Below, piece by piece: positions 14,059-28,440 of a stretch of DNA of 64,000 nt. Each line of letters opens with the position of its first letter. Position 1 is the stretch's first letter. A program made the position numbers and the translations under genes. The DNA comes from Prosapia bicincta (taxonomy: Eukaryota > Arthropoda > Insecta > Hemiptera > Cercopidae). A model generated the notes under the pieces. The model saw nothing but the letters and a program-made list of their open reading frames with translations, was not told the DNA's origin and made no database searches. The stretch lies in the NCBI GenBank assembly GCA_036971475.1, contig JBAIZL010000006.1:138249231-138313230 (forward strand), in the 5' to 3' direction.

Positions 14059-17000
14059 TATATATTTGTTAGCGTTTTTACTCAATTTATAGCCCTAGAC
14101 ACACGTGTCTGTGTGATATTTACAAGGGTAGGTAAACCCCATTTATTATAATTGCTTTCCTTTATACAAAATTTATAGCCCTAGACACAAGTGTCTGTGT
14201 GATATTTACAAGGGTAGGTAAAACCCATTTATTATATTTGTTAGCGTTTATACTAAATTTATAGCCCTAGACACACGTGTCTGTGTGATATTTACAAGGG
14301 TAGGTAAACCCCATTTATTATAATTGCTTTCCTTTATACAAAATTTATAGCCCTAGACACAAGTGTCTGTGTGATATTTACAAGGGTAGGTAAAACCCAT
14401 TTATTATATTTGTTAGCGTTTATACTAAATTTATAGCCCTAGACACACGTGTCTGTGTGATATTTACAAGGGTAGGTAAACCCCATTTATTATATTTGTT
14501 AGCGTTTATACTAAATTTATAGCCCTAGACACACGTGTCTGTGTGATATTTACAAGGGTAGGTAAACCCCATTTATTATATTTGTTAGCGTTTATACTAA
14601 ATTTTTAGCCCTAGACACACGTGTCTGTGTGATATTTACAAGGGTAGGTAAACCCCATTTATTATATATGTTAGCGTTTATACTAAATTTATAGCCCTAG
14701 ACACACGTGTCTGTGTGATATTTACAAGGGTTGGTAAACCCCATTTATTATATTTGTTAGCGTTTATACTAAATTTTTAGGCCTAGACACACGTGTCTGT
14801 GTGATATTTACAAGGGTAGGTAAACCCTATTTATTATATTTGTTAGCGTTTATACTAAATTTATAGCCCTAGACACACGTGTCTGTGTGATATTTACAAG
14901 GGTAGGTAAACCCCATTTATTATATTTGTTAGCGTTTATACTAAATTTATAGCCCTAGACACACGTGTCTGTGTGATATTTACAAGGGTAGGTAAACCCC
15001 ATTTATTATATTTGTTAGCGTTTATACTAAATTTATAGCCCTAGACACACGTGTCTGTGTGATATTTACAAGGGTAGGTAAACCCCATTTATTATATTTG
15101 TTAGCGTTTATACTAAATTTATAGCCCTAGACACACGTGTCTGTGTGATATTTACAAGGGTAGGTAAACCCCATTTATTATATTTGTTAGCGTTTATACT
15201 AAATTTATAGCCCTAGACACACGTGTCTGTGTGATATTTACAAGGGTAAGTAAACCCCATTTATTATATTTGTTAGCGTTTATACTAAATTTATAGCCCT
15301 AGACACACGTGTCTGTGTGATATTTACAAGGGTAGGTAAACCCCATTTATTATATTTGTTAGCGTTTATACTAAATTTATAGCCCTAGACACACGTGTCT
15401 GTGTGATATTTACAAGGGTAGGTAAACCCCATTTATTATATTTGTTAGCGTTTATATTAAATTTATAGCCCTAGACACACGTGTCTGTGTGATATTTACA
15501 AGGGTAGGTAAACCCCATTTATTATATTTGTTAGCGTTTATACTAAATTTTTAGCCCTAGACACACATGTCTGTGTGATATTTACAAGGGTAGGTAAACC
15601 CCATTTATTATATTTGTTAGCGTTTATACTAAATTTATAGCCCTAGACACACGTGTCTGTGTGATATTTACAAGGGTAGGTAAACCCCATTTATTATATT
15701 TGTTAGCGTTTATACTAAATTATTAGCCCTAGACACACGTGTCTGTGTGATATTTACAAGGGTAGGTAAACCCCATTTATTATATTTGTTAGCGTTTATA
15801 CTAAATTTTTAGCCCTAGACACACGTGTCTGTGTGATATTTACAAGGGTAGGTAAACCCCATTTATTATATTTGTTAGCGTTTATACTAAATTTTTAGCC
15901 CTAGACACACGTGTCTGTGTGATATTTACAAGGGTAGGTAAACCCCATTTATTATATTTGTTAGCGTTTATACTAAATTTTTAGCCCTAGACACACGTGT
16001 CTGTGTGATATTTACAAGGGTAGGTAAACCCCATTTATTATATTTGTTAGCGTTTATACTAAATTTATAGCCCTAGACACACGTGTCTGTGTGATATTTA
16101 CAAGGGTAGGTAAACCCCATTTATTATATTTGTTAGCGTTTATACTAAATTTTTAGCCCTAGACACACGTGTCTGTGTGATATTTACAAGGGTAGGTAAA
16201 CCCCATTTATTATATTTGTTAGCGTTTATACTAAATTTATAGCCCTAGACACACGTGTCTGTGTGATATTTACAAGGATGAGTAAACCCCATTTATTATA
16301 TTTGTTAGCGTTTATACTAAATTTATAGCCCTAGACACACGTGTCTGTGTGATATTAACAAGGGTAGGTAAACCCCATTTATTATATTTGTTAGCGTTTA
16401 TACTAAGTTTTTAGCCCTAGACACACGTGTCTGTGTGATATTTACAAGGGTAGGTAAACCCCATTTATTATATTTGTTAGCGTTTATACTATATTTATAG
16501 CCCTAGACACACGTGTCTGTGTGATATTTACAAGGGTAGGTAAACCCCATTTATTATATTTGTTAGCGTTTATACTAAATTTTTAGCCCTAGACACACGT
16601 GACTGTGTGATATTTACAAGGGTAGGTAAACCCCATTTATTATATTTGTTAGCGTTTATACTAAATTTTTAGCCCTAGACACACGTGTCTGTGTGATATT
16701 TACAAGGGTAGGTAAACCCCATTTATTATATTTGTTAGCGTTTATACTAAATTTTTAGCCCTAGACACACGTGTCTGTGTGATATTTACAAGGGTAGGTA
16801 AACCCCATTTATTATATTTGTTAAGCGTTTATACTAAATTTTTAGCCCTAGACACACGTGTCTGTGTGATATTTACAAGGGTAGGTAAACCCCATTTATT
16901 ATATTTGTTAGCGTTTATACTAAATTTATAGCCCTAGACACACGTGTCTGTGTGATATTTACAAGGGTAGGTAAACCCCATTTATTATATTTGTTAGCGT

Positions 17001-18180
17001 TTATACTAAATTTATAGCCCTAGACACACGTGTCTGTGTGATATTTACAAGGGTAGGTAAACCCCATTTATTATATTTGTTAGCGTTTATACTAAGTTTT
17101 TAGCCCTAGACACACGTGTCTGTGTGATATTTACAAGGGTAGGTAAACCCCATTTATTATATTTGTTAGCGTTTATACTATATTTATAGCCCTAGACACA
17201 CGTGTCTGTGTGATATTTACAAGGGTAGGTAAACCCCATTTATTATATTTGTTAGCGTTTATACTAAATTTTTAGCCCTAGACACACGTGTCTGTGTGAT
17301 ATTTACAAGGGTAGGTAAACCCCATTTATTATATTTGTTAGCGTTTATACTAAATTTATAGCCCTAGACACACGTGTCTGTGTGATATTTACAAGGGTAG
17401 GTAAACCCCATTTATTATATTTGTTAGCGTTTATACTAAATTTTTAGCCCTAGACACACGTGTCTGTGTGATATTTACAAGGGTAGGTAAACCCCGTTTA
17501 TTATATTTGTTAAGCGTTTATACTAAATTTTTAGCCCTAGACACACGTGTCTGTGTGATATTTACAAGGGTAGGTAAACCCCATTTATTATATTTGTTAG
17601 CGTTTATACTAAATTTATAGCCCTAGACACACGTGTCTGTGTGATATTTACAAGGGTAGGTAAACCCCATTTATTATATTTGTTAGCGTTTATACTAAAT
17701 TTATAGCCCTAGACACACGTGTCTGTGTGATATTTACAAGGGTAGGTAAACCCCATTTATTATATTTGTTAGCGTTTATACTAAATTTATAGCCCTAGAC
17801 ACACGTGTCTGTGTGATATTTACAAGGGTAGGTAAACCCCATTTATTATATTTGTTAGCGTTTATACTAAATTTATAGCCCTAGACACACGTGTCTTTGT
17901 GATATTTACAAGGGTAGGTTAAACCCATTTATTATATTTGTTAGCGTTTATACTAAATTTATAACTCTACACACACGTGTCTGTGTGATATTTACAAGGG
18001 TAGGTAAAACCCATTTATTATATTTGTTAGCGTTTATACTAAATTTATAGCCCTAGACACAAGTGTCTGTGTGATATTTACAAGGGTAGGTAAAACCCAT
18101 TTATTATATTTGTTAGCGTTTATACTAAATTTATAGCCCTAGACACACGTGTCTGTGTGATATGTACAAGGGTAGGTAAA
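14059..18180 (+). repeat. Satellite B, homogeneous 86-bp array
   Basis: Tandem 86-bp monomers, nearly identical from about 14.4 to 17.9 kb. Each holds GTTAGCGTTTATACTAAATT, TAGCCCTAGACACACGTGTC and TTTACAAGGGTAGGTAAAC, then an A/T-rich stretch. Monomer starts (GTTAGCG) fall at 14412, 14498, 14584 and 14670, which fixes the period. The homogeneity points to recent amplification. The junction with satellite A at 14058/14059 is abrupt, with no transition monomers. Confidence 0.97.
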
Positions 18181-20207
18181 CCCCATTTATTATAATTGCT
18201 TTCCTTTATACAAAATTTACAGCCCTAGACACAAGTGACTGTGTGATATTTACAAGGGTAGGTAAACCCCATGTGTTATAATAGCTTGCCTTTATACTAA
18301 ATTTATAGCCCTAGACACAAGTGACTGTGTGATATTTAGAATGGTAGGTAAAATCCATTTATTTATTATAATTCCTTGCCTTTATACTAAATTTATAGCC
18401 CTAGACACAAGTGTCTGTGTGATATTTACAAGGGTAGGTAAACCCCATGTGTTATAATAGCTTGCCTTTATACTAAATTTATAGCCCTAGACACAAGTGA
18501 CTGTGTGATATTTAGAATGGTAGGTAAAATCCATTTATTTATTATAATTCCTTGCCTTTATACTAAATTTATAGCCCTAGACACTAGTGTCTGTGTGATA
18601 TTTACAAGGGTAGGTAAACCCCATGTGTTATAATAGCTTGCCTTTATACTAAATTTATAGCCCTAGACACAAGTGACTGTGTGATATTTAGAATGGTAGG
18701 TAAAATCCATTTATTTATTATAATTCCTTGCCTTTATAATAAATATATAACCCTACACACGCGTGTCTGTGTGATATTTACAAGGGTAGGTAAACCACAT
18801 TTATTAAAACTGCTTGCCTTTATAATAAATATATAACACCACACACGTGTCTGTGTGATATTTACAAGGGTAGGTAAACCCCATTTATTATAATTGCTTT
18901 CCTTTATACAAAATTTAGAGCCCTAGACACAAGAGACTGTGTGATATTTAGAATGGTAGGTAAAATCCATTTATTTATTATAATTCCTTGCCTTTATACT
19001 AAAGTTATAGCCCTAGACACAAGTGTCTGTGTGATATTTTCAAGGGTAGGTAAACCCCATTTATTATAATTGCTTGCCTTTATACAAAATTTATAGCCCT
19101 AGACACACGTGTCTGTGTGATATTTACAAGGGTAGGTAAAACCCATTTATTATATTTGTTAGCGTTTATACTAAATTTATAGCCCTAGACACACGTGTCT
19201 GTGTGATATTTACAAGGGTAGGTAAAACCCATTTTATATATGTGTTAGCGTTTATACTAAATTTATAGCCCTAGACACACGTGTCTGTGTGATATTTACA
19301 AGGGTAGGTAAAACCCATTTATTATATTTGTTAGCGTTTATACTAAATTTATAGCCCTACACACACGTGTCTGTGTGATATTTACAAGGGTAGGTAAACC
19401 CCATTTATTATAATTGCTTGCCTTTATAATAAATATATAACCCTACACACACGTGTCTGTGTGATATTTACAAGGGTAGGTAAAACCCATTTATTATATT
19501 TGTTAGCGTTTATACTAAATTTATAGCCCTACACACACGTGTCTGTGTGATATTTACAAGGGTAGGTAAACCCCATTTATTATATTTGTTAGCGTTTATA
19601 CTAAATTTATAGCCCTAGACACACGTGTCTGTGTGATATTTACAAGGGTAGGTAAAACCCATTTATTATATTTGTTAGCGTTTATACTAAATTTATAGCC
19701 CTAGACACACGTGTCTGTGTGATATTTACAAGGGTAGGTAAACCCTATTTATTATATTTGTTAGCGTTTATACTAAATTTATAGCCCTAGACACACGTGT
19801 CTGTGTGATATTTCCAAGGGTAGGTAAACCCTATTTATTATATTTGTTAGCGTTTATACTAAATTTACAGCCCTAGACACAAGTGTCTGTGTGATATTTA
19901 CAAGGGTAGGTAAAACCCATCTATTATAATTGCTTTCCTTTATACTAAATTTATAGTCCTAGACACACGTGTCTGTGTGATATTTACAAGGGTAGGTAAA
20001 ACCCATTTTGTAATATAATTCCTTGCCTTTATGCTAAAGTTATAGCCTTAGACACAATTGTCAGTGTGATATTTACCAGGGTAGCTAAAACCCATTTGTT
20101 ATACTTGCTTGCTTTTATACTAAATTTATAGCCCTAGACACACGTGTCTGTGATATTTACAAGGATAGGTAAAACCCATTTATTATAATTGCTTGCCTTT
20201 TACACGT
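18181..20207 (+). repeat. Satellite B, diverged monomers
   Basis: Same family and orientation as the preceding array, but monomers are heterogeneous: GCTTGCCTTTATACTAAATT or CTTTCCTTTATAC replaces GTTAGCGTTTATAC, and a duplicated TTTATTTATTATAATTCC tract appears in several. A two-monomer pattern repeats three times near 18250-18730. The divergence fits the flank of an array that is homogenised mainly in its core. Confidence 0.93.
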
Positions 20208-20240
20208 GTGCCAAGGGCTATATATTTAGTATCTGGTCAA
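20185..20240. other. Orientation switch of satellite B
   Basis: Up to about 20200 the monomers read ...GCTTGCCTTT-ATACTAAAT...CCCTAGACACACGTG. From about 20205 they read ACACGTGTGCCAAGGGCTAT...TTTAGTATCTGGTCAAGC, which is the reverse complement of the family. The change occurs inside one monomer, around the run CTTTTACACGTG. This is a head-to-head inversion breakpoint in the array, real or made in assembly. Confidence 0.88.
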
Positions 20241-23200
20241 GCAATTATAATAAATTGGTTTTACGTACCCTTGTAAATATCATACAGACACATGTGACTT
20301 TGGCTATATATTTAGTATAAAAGCAAGCAATTATAACACATGGGTTTTACCTACCCCTGTAAATATCACACAGATACTTGTGTCTTAAGCAATAAATTTA
20401 GTATAAAGGCAACCAATTATAATAAATGGGTTTTACCTACCCTTGTAAATATCACAGACTTGTGTCAAAGGCTATAAATTTAGTATATAGTCAATTAATT
20501 ATTCTAAATGGGTTTTACCTACCCTTGTAAATATCACACAGACTCATGTGTCCGGGACAATAAATTTAGTATAAAGGCAAGCAATTATAATAAATGGGTT
20601 TTACCTACCCTTGTAAATATCACAGACTCGTGTCAAAGGCTATGAATTTAGTGTAAAGTCAAATAATTATTATAAATGGGTTTTACCTACCCTTGTAAAT
20701 ATCACACAGACTCATGTGTCCGGGACTATAAATTTAGTATAAAGGCAAGCAATTATCATAAATGCGTTTTACCTATCCTACTAAATATCACACAGACACA
20801 TGTGTCTAGGGCCATAAATTTAAAATAAAGGCAAGCAATTATAATAAATGCGTTTTACCTATCCTAGTAAATATCACACAGACACATGTGTCTTTGGCTA
20901 TAAATTTAGTATAAAGGCAAGGAATTATAATAAATTGGTTTTACCTACCCTTGTAAATATCACACAGACACAAGTGTCTGGGGTTATAAATTTAATATAT
21001 CGGCAAGCAATTATAGTAACTGGGTTTTAGCTATCCTTGTAAATATCACAGACACGTGTGTCTAGGGCAATAAATTTAGTATAAAAGCAGCAAGTATAAC
21101 AAATGGGTTTTGGCTACCCTTCTAAATATCACACAGATACTTGTGTCTAGGGCTATAAATTTAGTATAAAGGCAAGGAACTATAATAAGTAAATGGGTTT
21201 TACCTACCCTTGTAAATTTCACACTGTTATATGTGTCTAGCGCTATATATTTAGTACAAAGAAAACCAATTATAATAAATGGGTTTTACCTACCCTTGTA
21301 AATATCACAGACACGTGTGTCTAGGGCTATATTTTTAGTATAAAGGCAAACAATTATAACACATTGGTTTTACCTACCCTTGTAAAAATCACACAGAAAC
21401 GTGTGTCTAGGGCTGTAAATTTAGTATAAAGGCAAACAATTATAATAAATGGGTTTTACCTACCCTTGTAAATATCACAGACACGTGTGTCTAGGGCTAT
21501 ATTTTTAGTATAAAGGCAAACAATTATAACACATTGGTTTTACCTACCCTTGTAAAAATCACACAGAAACGTGTGTCTAGGGCTGTAAATTTAGTATAAA
21601 GGCAAACAATTATAATAAATGGGTTTCACCTACCCTTGTAAATATCACACAGACACTTGTGTCTAGGGCTATAAATTTAGTTTTAGGGCAAGGAATTATA
21701 ATAAATAAACGAGTTTCATCTACCCTTTAATTATCACACAGTCACTTGTGTCTAGGACTATAAATTTAGTATGAAGGAAAGTAATTATAATAAATGGGAT
21801 TTACCTACTCTTGTTAATATCACAGACACGTGTGTCAAGGGCTATAAATTTAGTATAAAGGCATTCAATTATTATAAATGGGTTTTACCTATCCTCGTAA
21901 ATATCACACTCAACCGTTTGTCTAGGGCTATAAAAATAGCAAAATTTCAAACAATTATAACAAATGGGTTTTACCTACCCTTGTAAATATCACACAGTCA
22001 ATTGTGTCTAGGGATAAAAATTTAGTATAAATGCAAACCATTATAACAAATGGGTTTTACCTACTCGTGTAAATATCACACAGACATATGTGTATAGGGC
22101 TCTAAATTTAGTAAAATGGTAAGCAATTATAATAAATAAAGTGTACGTACCCTTGTAAATATCACACAGACACGTGTGCCTAGGGCTATAAGTTTAGTAT
22201 AAAAGAAAGCATCTATAATAGATGGGTTTTACCTACCCTAGTAAACATCACACAGACACATGTGTCTTTGGCTATATATTTAGTTTAAAGGCAAGCAATT
22301 ATAACACATGGAGTTTACCTACTCTTGTAAATATCACACAGACACATGTGTCTAGCGTTATAAATTTAGTATAGAGGCAAGCCATTATAATAAATGCGTA
22401 TTACCTATCCTAGTAAATATCACACAGACACATGTGTCTGGGGCTATAAATTTAGTATAAAGTGAATTAATTATAATAAAATGGGTGTTACCTACAATTG
22501 TAAATATCACACAGACACTTGTGTCTAGCGTTATAAATTTAGTATAGAGGCAAGCCATTATAATAAATGCGTATTACCTATCCTAGTAAATATCACACAG
22601 ACACATGTGTCTGGGGCTATAAATTTAGTATAAAGTGAATTAATTATAATAAAATGGGTGTTACCTACAATTGTAAATATCACACAGACACATGTGTCTG
22701 GGGCTATAAATTTAGTATAAAGTGAATTAATTATAATAAAATGGGTGTTACCTACAATTGTAAATATCACACAGACACTTGTGTCTAGGGCTATATTTTT
22801 AAAGGCAAGCAATTGTAACAAATGTGTTTTACCTACCCTTGTATATTTCACACTGTTACATCTGTCTAGGGCTATATATTTAGTATAAATTCAAGCAATT
22901 ATAACAAATGGGGTTTACCTACCCTTTGTAAATATCACACAGTCACTTGTGTCTAGGGCTAAAAATTTAGTATGAAGGAAAATAATTATAATAAATGGGA
23001 TTTACCTACCCTTGTAAATATCACAGACACGTGTGTCAAGGGCTATAAATTTAGTAAATTGGTAAGCAATTATAATAAATAGGTTTTACCTACCCTTGTA
23101 AATATCACAGAAACACATGTGTCTAGGACTATAACTTTAGTATAAAGGCAAGTAATTATAAAAAATGGGTTTTACCTTGTAAATATTACACAGACACATT

Positions 23201-23870
23201 GTCTGGGGCTATGACTTTAGTATAAAGGCCAACAATAATAATAAATTGGTTTTACCTACCCTTTTGAATATTACACAGTCACTTGTGTCTAGGGCTATAA
23301 ATTTAGTATAAAGTAAATTAATTATAATAAATTGGTTTTACCTAGCCTTGTAAATATCACACAGACACGAGTGTCAAGGGCTATAAATTTAATATAAAGG
23401 CAAGCAATTATAATAAATGGGTTTTATCTCTCCTTGTAAATATCACTCAAACACTTGTGACTAGGGCTATAAATTTAGTAAAAAGGTAAGGAATTATAAT
23501 AGATGGGTTTTGCCTACCTTTGTAAATATCACACAGACACTTGTGTCTAGGGCTATAAATTTAGTATAAAGGCAAGCAATTATAATAAATGGGTTTTATC
23601 TCTCCTTGTAAATATCACTCAAACACTTGTGACTAGGGCTATAAATTTAGTAAAAAGGTAAGGAATTATAATAGATGGGTTTTGCCTACCTTTGTAAATA
23701 TCACACAGACACTTGTGACTAGGGCTATAAATTTAGTAAAAAGGTAAGGAATTATAATAGATTGGTTTTGCCCACCTTTGTAAATATCACACAGACACTT
23801 GTGTCTAGGGCTATAAATTTAGTAAAAAGGTAAGGAATTATAATAGATGGATTTTACCTACCCTTGTAAA
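20208..23870 (-). repeat. Satellite B, inverted, diverged monomers
   Basis: Monomers of about 84-92 bp in reverse orientation (AAATGGGTTTTACCTACCCT, TTGTAAATATCACACAGACA, GGCTATAAATTTAGTATAAA). They are poorly homogenised, with small local duplications, for example 22510-22690 repeating a 2-monomer unit and 23450-23760 repeating another. Short open frames on both strands here are satellite translations, not genes. Confidence 0.95.
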
Positions 23871-26790
23871 TATCACACTGTTACATGTGTCTAGGGCTAT
23901 ATATTTAGTATAAAGGAAATAAATTATAATAAATGGGTTTTACCTACCCTTGTAAATATCACACTGTTACATGTGTCTAGGGCTATATATTTAGTATAAA
24001 GGAAATAAATTATAACAAATGGGGTTTACCTACCCTTGTAAATATTACAGATACACGGGTACCAGAGCTATAAATTTAGTATAAAGGAAAGCAATTATAA
24101 TATATTGGTTTTACCCTCAATTTTAATATCACAGACACGTGTGTCTAGGGCAGTAAATTTACTATAAAAGCAAGCAAGTATAACAAATGGGTTTTAGCTA
24201 CCCTGGTAAATATCACACAGAGACTTTGTGTCTAGCCCATTTGTGTCTAGGGCTATATTTTTAAATGCAAGCAATTATAACAAATGGGGTTTACCTACCC
24301 TTCTAAATATCACACAGATACTTGTGTCTAGGACTATAAATTTAAATGCAAGCAATTATAACAAATGGGGTTTACCTACCCTTCTAAATATCACACAGAC
24401 ACTTGTGTCTAGGGCTATATTTTTAAATGCAAGCAATTAAAATAAATGGGGTTTACCTACCCTTCTAAATATCACACAGACACTTGTGTCTAGGGCTATA
24501 TTTTTAAATGCAAGCAATTATAACAAATGGGGTTTACCTACCCTTGTAAATATCACACAGATATTTGTGTCTATGGCTATCAATTTAGTATAAAGGCAAG
24601 GAACTATAATAAATAAATGGGTTTTACCTACCCTTGTAAATATCACACTGTTACATGTGTCTAGGGCTATATATTTAGTATAAAGGAAATAAATTATAAC
24701 AAATGGGGTTTACCTACCCTTGTAAATATCACACTGTTACATGTGTCTAGGGCTCTATATTTAGTATAAAGGAAATAAATTATAACAAATGGGGTTTACC
24801 TACCCTTGTATATATCACACTGTTACATGTGTCTAGGGCTATATATTTAGTATAAAGGAAATAAAATATAATAAATGGGTTTTACCTACCCTTGTAAATA
24901 TCACACTGTTACATGTGTCTAGGGCTATATATGTAGTATAAAGGAAATAAATTATAATAAATGGGTTTTACCTACCCTTGTAAATATCACACTGTTACAT
25001 GTGTCTAGGGCTATATATTTAGTATAAAGGAAATAAATTATAACAAATGGGGTTTACCTACCCTTGTAAATATCACACTGTTACATGTGTCTAGGGCGAT
25101 ATATTTAGTATAAATGAAATAAATTATAACAAATGGGGTTTACCTACCCTTGTAAATATCACACTGTTACATGTGTCTAGGGCTATATATTTAGTATAAA
25201 GGAAATAAATTATAATATATGGGTTTTACCTACCCTTGTAAATATCACACTGTTACATGTGTCTAGGGCTATATATTTAGTATAATGGAAATAAATTATA
25301 ACAAATGGGGTTTACCTACCCTTGTAAATAACACACTGTTACATGTGTCTAGGGCTATATATTTAGTAAAAAGGAAATAAATTATAATAAATGGGTTTTA
25401 CCTACCCTTGTAAATATCACACTGTTACATGTGTCTAGGGCTATATATTTAGTATAAAGGAAATAAATTATAATAAATGGGTTTTACCTACCCTTGTAAA
25501 TATCACACTGTTACATGTGTCTAGGGCTATATATTTAGTATAAAGGAAATAAATTATAACAAATGGGGTTTACCTACCCTTGTAAATATCACACAGATAC
25601 TTGTGTCTAGGGCTATAAATTTAGTATAAAGGCAAGGAATTATAATAAATAAATGGATTTTACCTACTCTTGTAAACATCACACTGTTACATGTGTCTAG
25701 GGCTATATATTTAGTATAAAGGAAATAAATTATAACAAATGGGTTTTACCTACCCTTGTAAATATCACACTGTTACATGTGTCTAGGGCTATATATTTAG
25801 TATAAAGGAAATAAATTATAACAAATGGGGTTTACCTACCCTTGTAAATATCACACTGTTACATGTGTCTAGGGCTATATATGTAGTATAAAGGAAATAA
25901 ATTATAATAAATGGGTTTTACCTACCCTTGTAAATATCACACTGTTACATGTGTCTAGGGCTATGTATTTAGTATAAAGGAAATAAATTATAACAAATGG
26001 GGTTTACCTACCCTTGTAAATATCACACTGTTACATGTGTCTAGGGCTCTATATTTAGTATAAAGGAAATAAATTATATCAAATGGGGTTTACCTACCCT
26101 TGTAAATATCACACTGTTACATGTGTCTAGGGCGATATATTTAGTATAAATGAAATAAATTATAACAAATGGGGTTTACCTACCCTTGTAAATATCACAC
26201 TGTTACATGTGTCTAGGGCTATATATTTAGTATAAAGGAAATAAATTATAATATATGGGTTTTACCTACCCTTGTAAATATCACACTGTTACATGTGTCT
26301 AGGGCTATATATTTATTATAATGGAAATAAATTATAACAAATGGGGTTTACCTACCCTTGTAAATAACACACTGTTACATGTGTCTAGGGCTATATATTT
26401 AGTAAAAAGGAAATAAATTATAATAAATGGGTTTTACCTACCCTTGTAAATATCACACTGTTACATGTGTCTAGGGCTATATATTTAGTATAAAGGAAAT
26501 AAATTTTAATAAATGGGTTTTACCTACCCTTGTAAATATCACACTGTTACATGTGTCTAGGGCTATATATTTAGTATAAAGGAAATAAATTATAACAAAT
26601 GGGGTTTACCTACCCTTGTAAATATCACACAGATACTTGTGTCTAGGGCTATAAATTTAGTATAAAGGCAAGGAATTATAATAAATAAATGGATTTTACC
26701 TACTCTTGTAAATATCACACTGTTACATGTGTCTAGGGCTATATATTTAGTATAAAGGAAATAAATTATAATAAATGGGTCTTACCTACC
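23871..26790 (-). repeat. Satellite B subfamily with TGTTACATGTGTCTAG
   Basis: A distinct subfamily in which the usual CAGACACNNGTGTCTAG segment is replaced by CTGTTACATGTGTCTAG, followed by TATATATTTAGTATAAAGGA and AATAAATTATAA. A block at about 24.66-25.65 kb recurs at about 25.71-26.70 kb. The private variant ATGTAGTATA at 24931 and 25881 gives an offset of 950 bp, about 11 monomers. This is another local higher-order amplification. Confidence 0.9.
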
Positions 26791-28440
26791 CTTGTAAACA
26801 GACACGTGTGTCTAAGGCTATATATTTAGTATAAAGGCAAGCAATTATAACAAATTGGTGTTACCTACCCTTGTAAAAATCACACAGAAACGTGTGCCTA
26901 GGGCTATAAATTTAAAGGCAAGCAATTATAACAAATTTGGTTTACCTACCCTTGTAAATATCACACAGACACTTGTGTCTAGTGCTATAAATTTATTATG
27001 AAGGAAAGTAATTATAATAAATGGGATTTACCTACCCTTGTAAATATCACAGAAACACATGCTATATATTTAGTATAAAGGCAAACAATTATAATAAATT
27101 GGTTTTACCCTTGTAAAAATCACACAGACACATGAGTATTTGGCTATAAATTTAGTATAAATCAAACAATTATAACAAATGAGTTTTACATACCCTTGAA
27201 AAAATCACACAGAAACTTGTGTCTAGGGATATAAATTTAGTATAAAGGAAAGCAATTACAATAAATGTGTTTTACCTACCCTTGTAAATATCACAGACAC
27301 GTGTGTCAAGGGCTATAAATTTAGTATAAAATCAAACAATTTTAACAAATAGGGTTTACCAACCCTTGCAAATATCACACAGACACTTGTGTCTAGGGCT
27401 ATAAATTTAGTATAAAGGCAAGGAATTATAATAAATAAATTGGTCTTACCTACCCTTGTAAATATCACAGACACGTGTGTCAAGGGCTATAAATTTAGTA
27501 TAAAGTCAAACAATTTTAACAAATAGGGTTTACCAACCCTTGTAAATATCACACAGTGACTTGTGTCTAGTGCTATAAATTTAGTATAAAGGCAAGGAAT
27601 TATAATAAATAAATTGGTCTTACCTACCCTTGTAATTATCACACATTCACTTGCGTCTAGGACTCTAAATTTAGTATAAAGGAAAGCAATTACAATAAAT
27701 GTGTTTTACCTACCCTTGTAAATATCACAGACACGTGTGTCAAGGGCTATAAATTTAGTATAAAATCAAACAATTTTAACAAATAGGGTTTACCAACCCT
27801 TGCAAATATCACACAGACACTTGTGTCTAGGGCTATAAATTTAGTATAAAGGCAAGGAGTTATAATAAATAAATTGGTCTTACCTACCCTTGTAAATATC
27901 ACAGACACGTGTGTCAAGGGCTATAAATTTAGTATAAAGTCAAACAATTTTAACAAATAGGGTTTACCAACCCTTGTAAATATCACACAGTGACTTGTGT
28001 CTAGTGCTATAAATTTAGTATAAAGGAAAGCAAATATAATAAATGGGTTTTACCTACTCTTGTAAATATCACAGACACGTGTGTCAAGGGCTATAAAATT
28101 AGTATAAAGGCAAGGAATTATATTAAATAAATGGGTTTTCCCTACCCTTGTAAATATCACACAGACACGTGTGTCTAGAGCAATAAATTTAAAGGCAAGC
28201 AATTATAATAAATGGGTTTTACCTACCCTTGTAAATATCACACACACACCTGTGTTTAGGGCTATAAATTTAGTATAAAGGCAAGGAATTTTAATAAACA
28301 ATTGGGTTTTACCTACCTTTGTAAGTATCACACAATCACTTGTGTCTAGAGCTATAAATTTAGTATAAAGAAAAGCAATTACAATAAATGGGTTTTACCT
28401 ACCCTTGTAAATATCACAGACACGTGTGTCAAGGGCTATA
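26791..28440 (-). repeat. Satellite B, mixed monomers
   Basis: Heterogeneous reverse-orientation monomers, including the first ones with the variants CACAGACACGTGTGTCAAGG (2-bp shorter than CACACAGACAC) and TCAAACAATTTTAACAAATA. About 27290-27560 is duplicated at about 27710-27990. Nothing other than satellite is seen. Confidence 0.92.
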
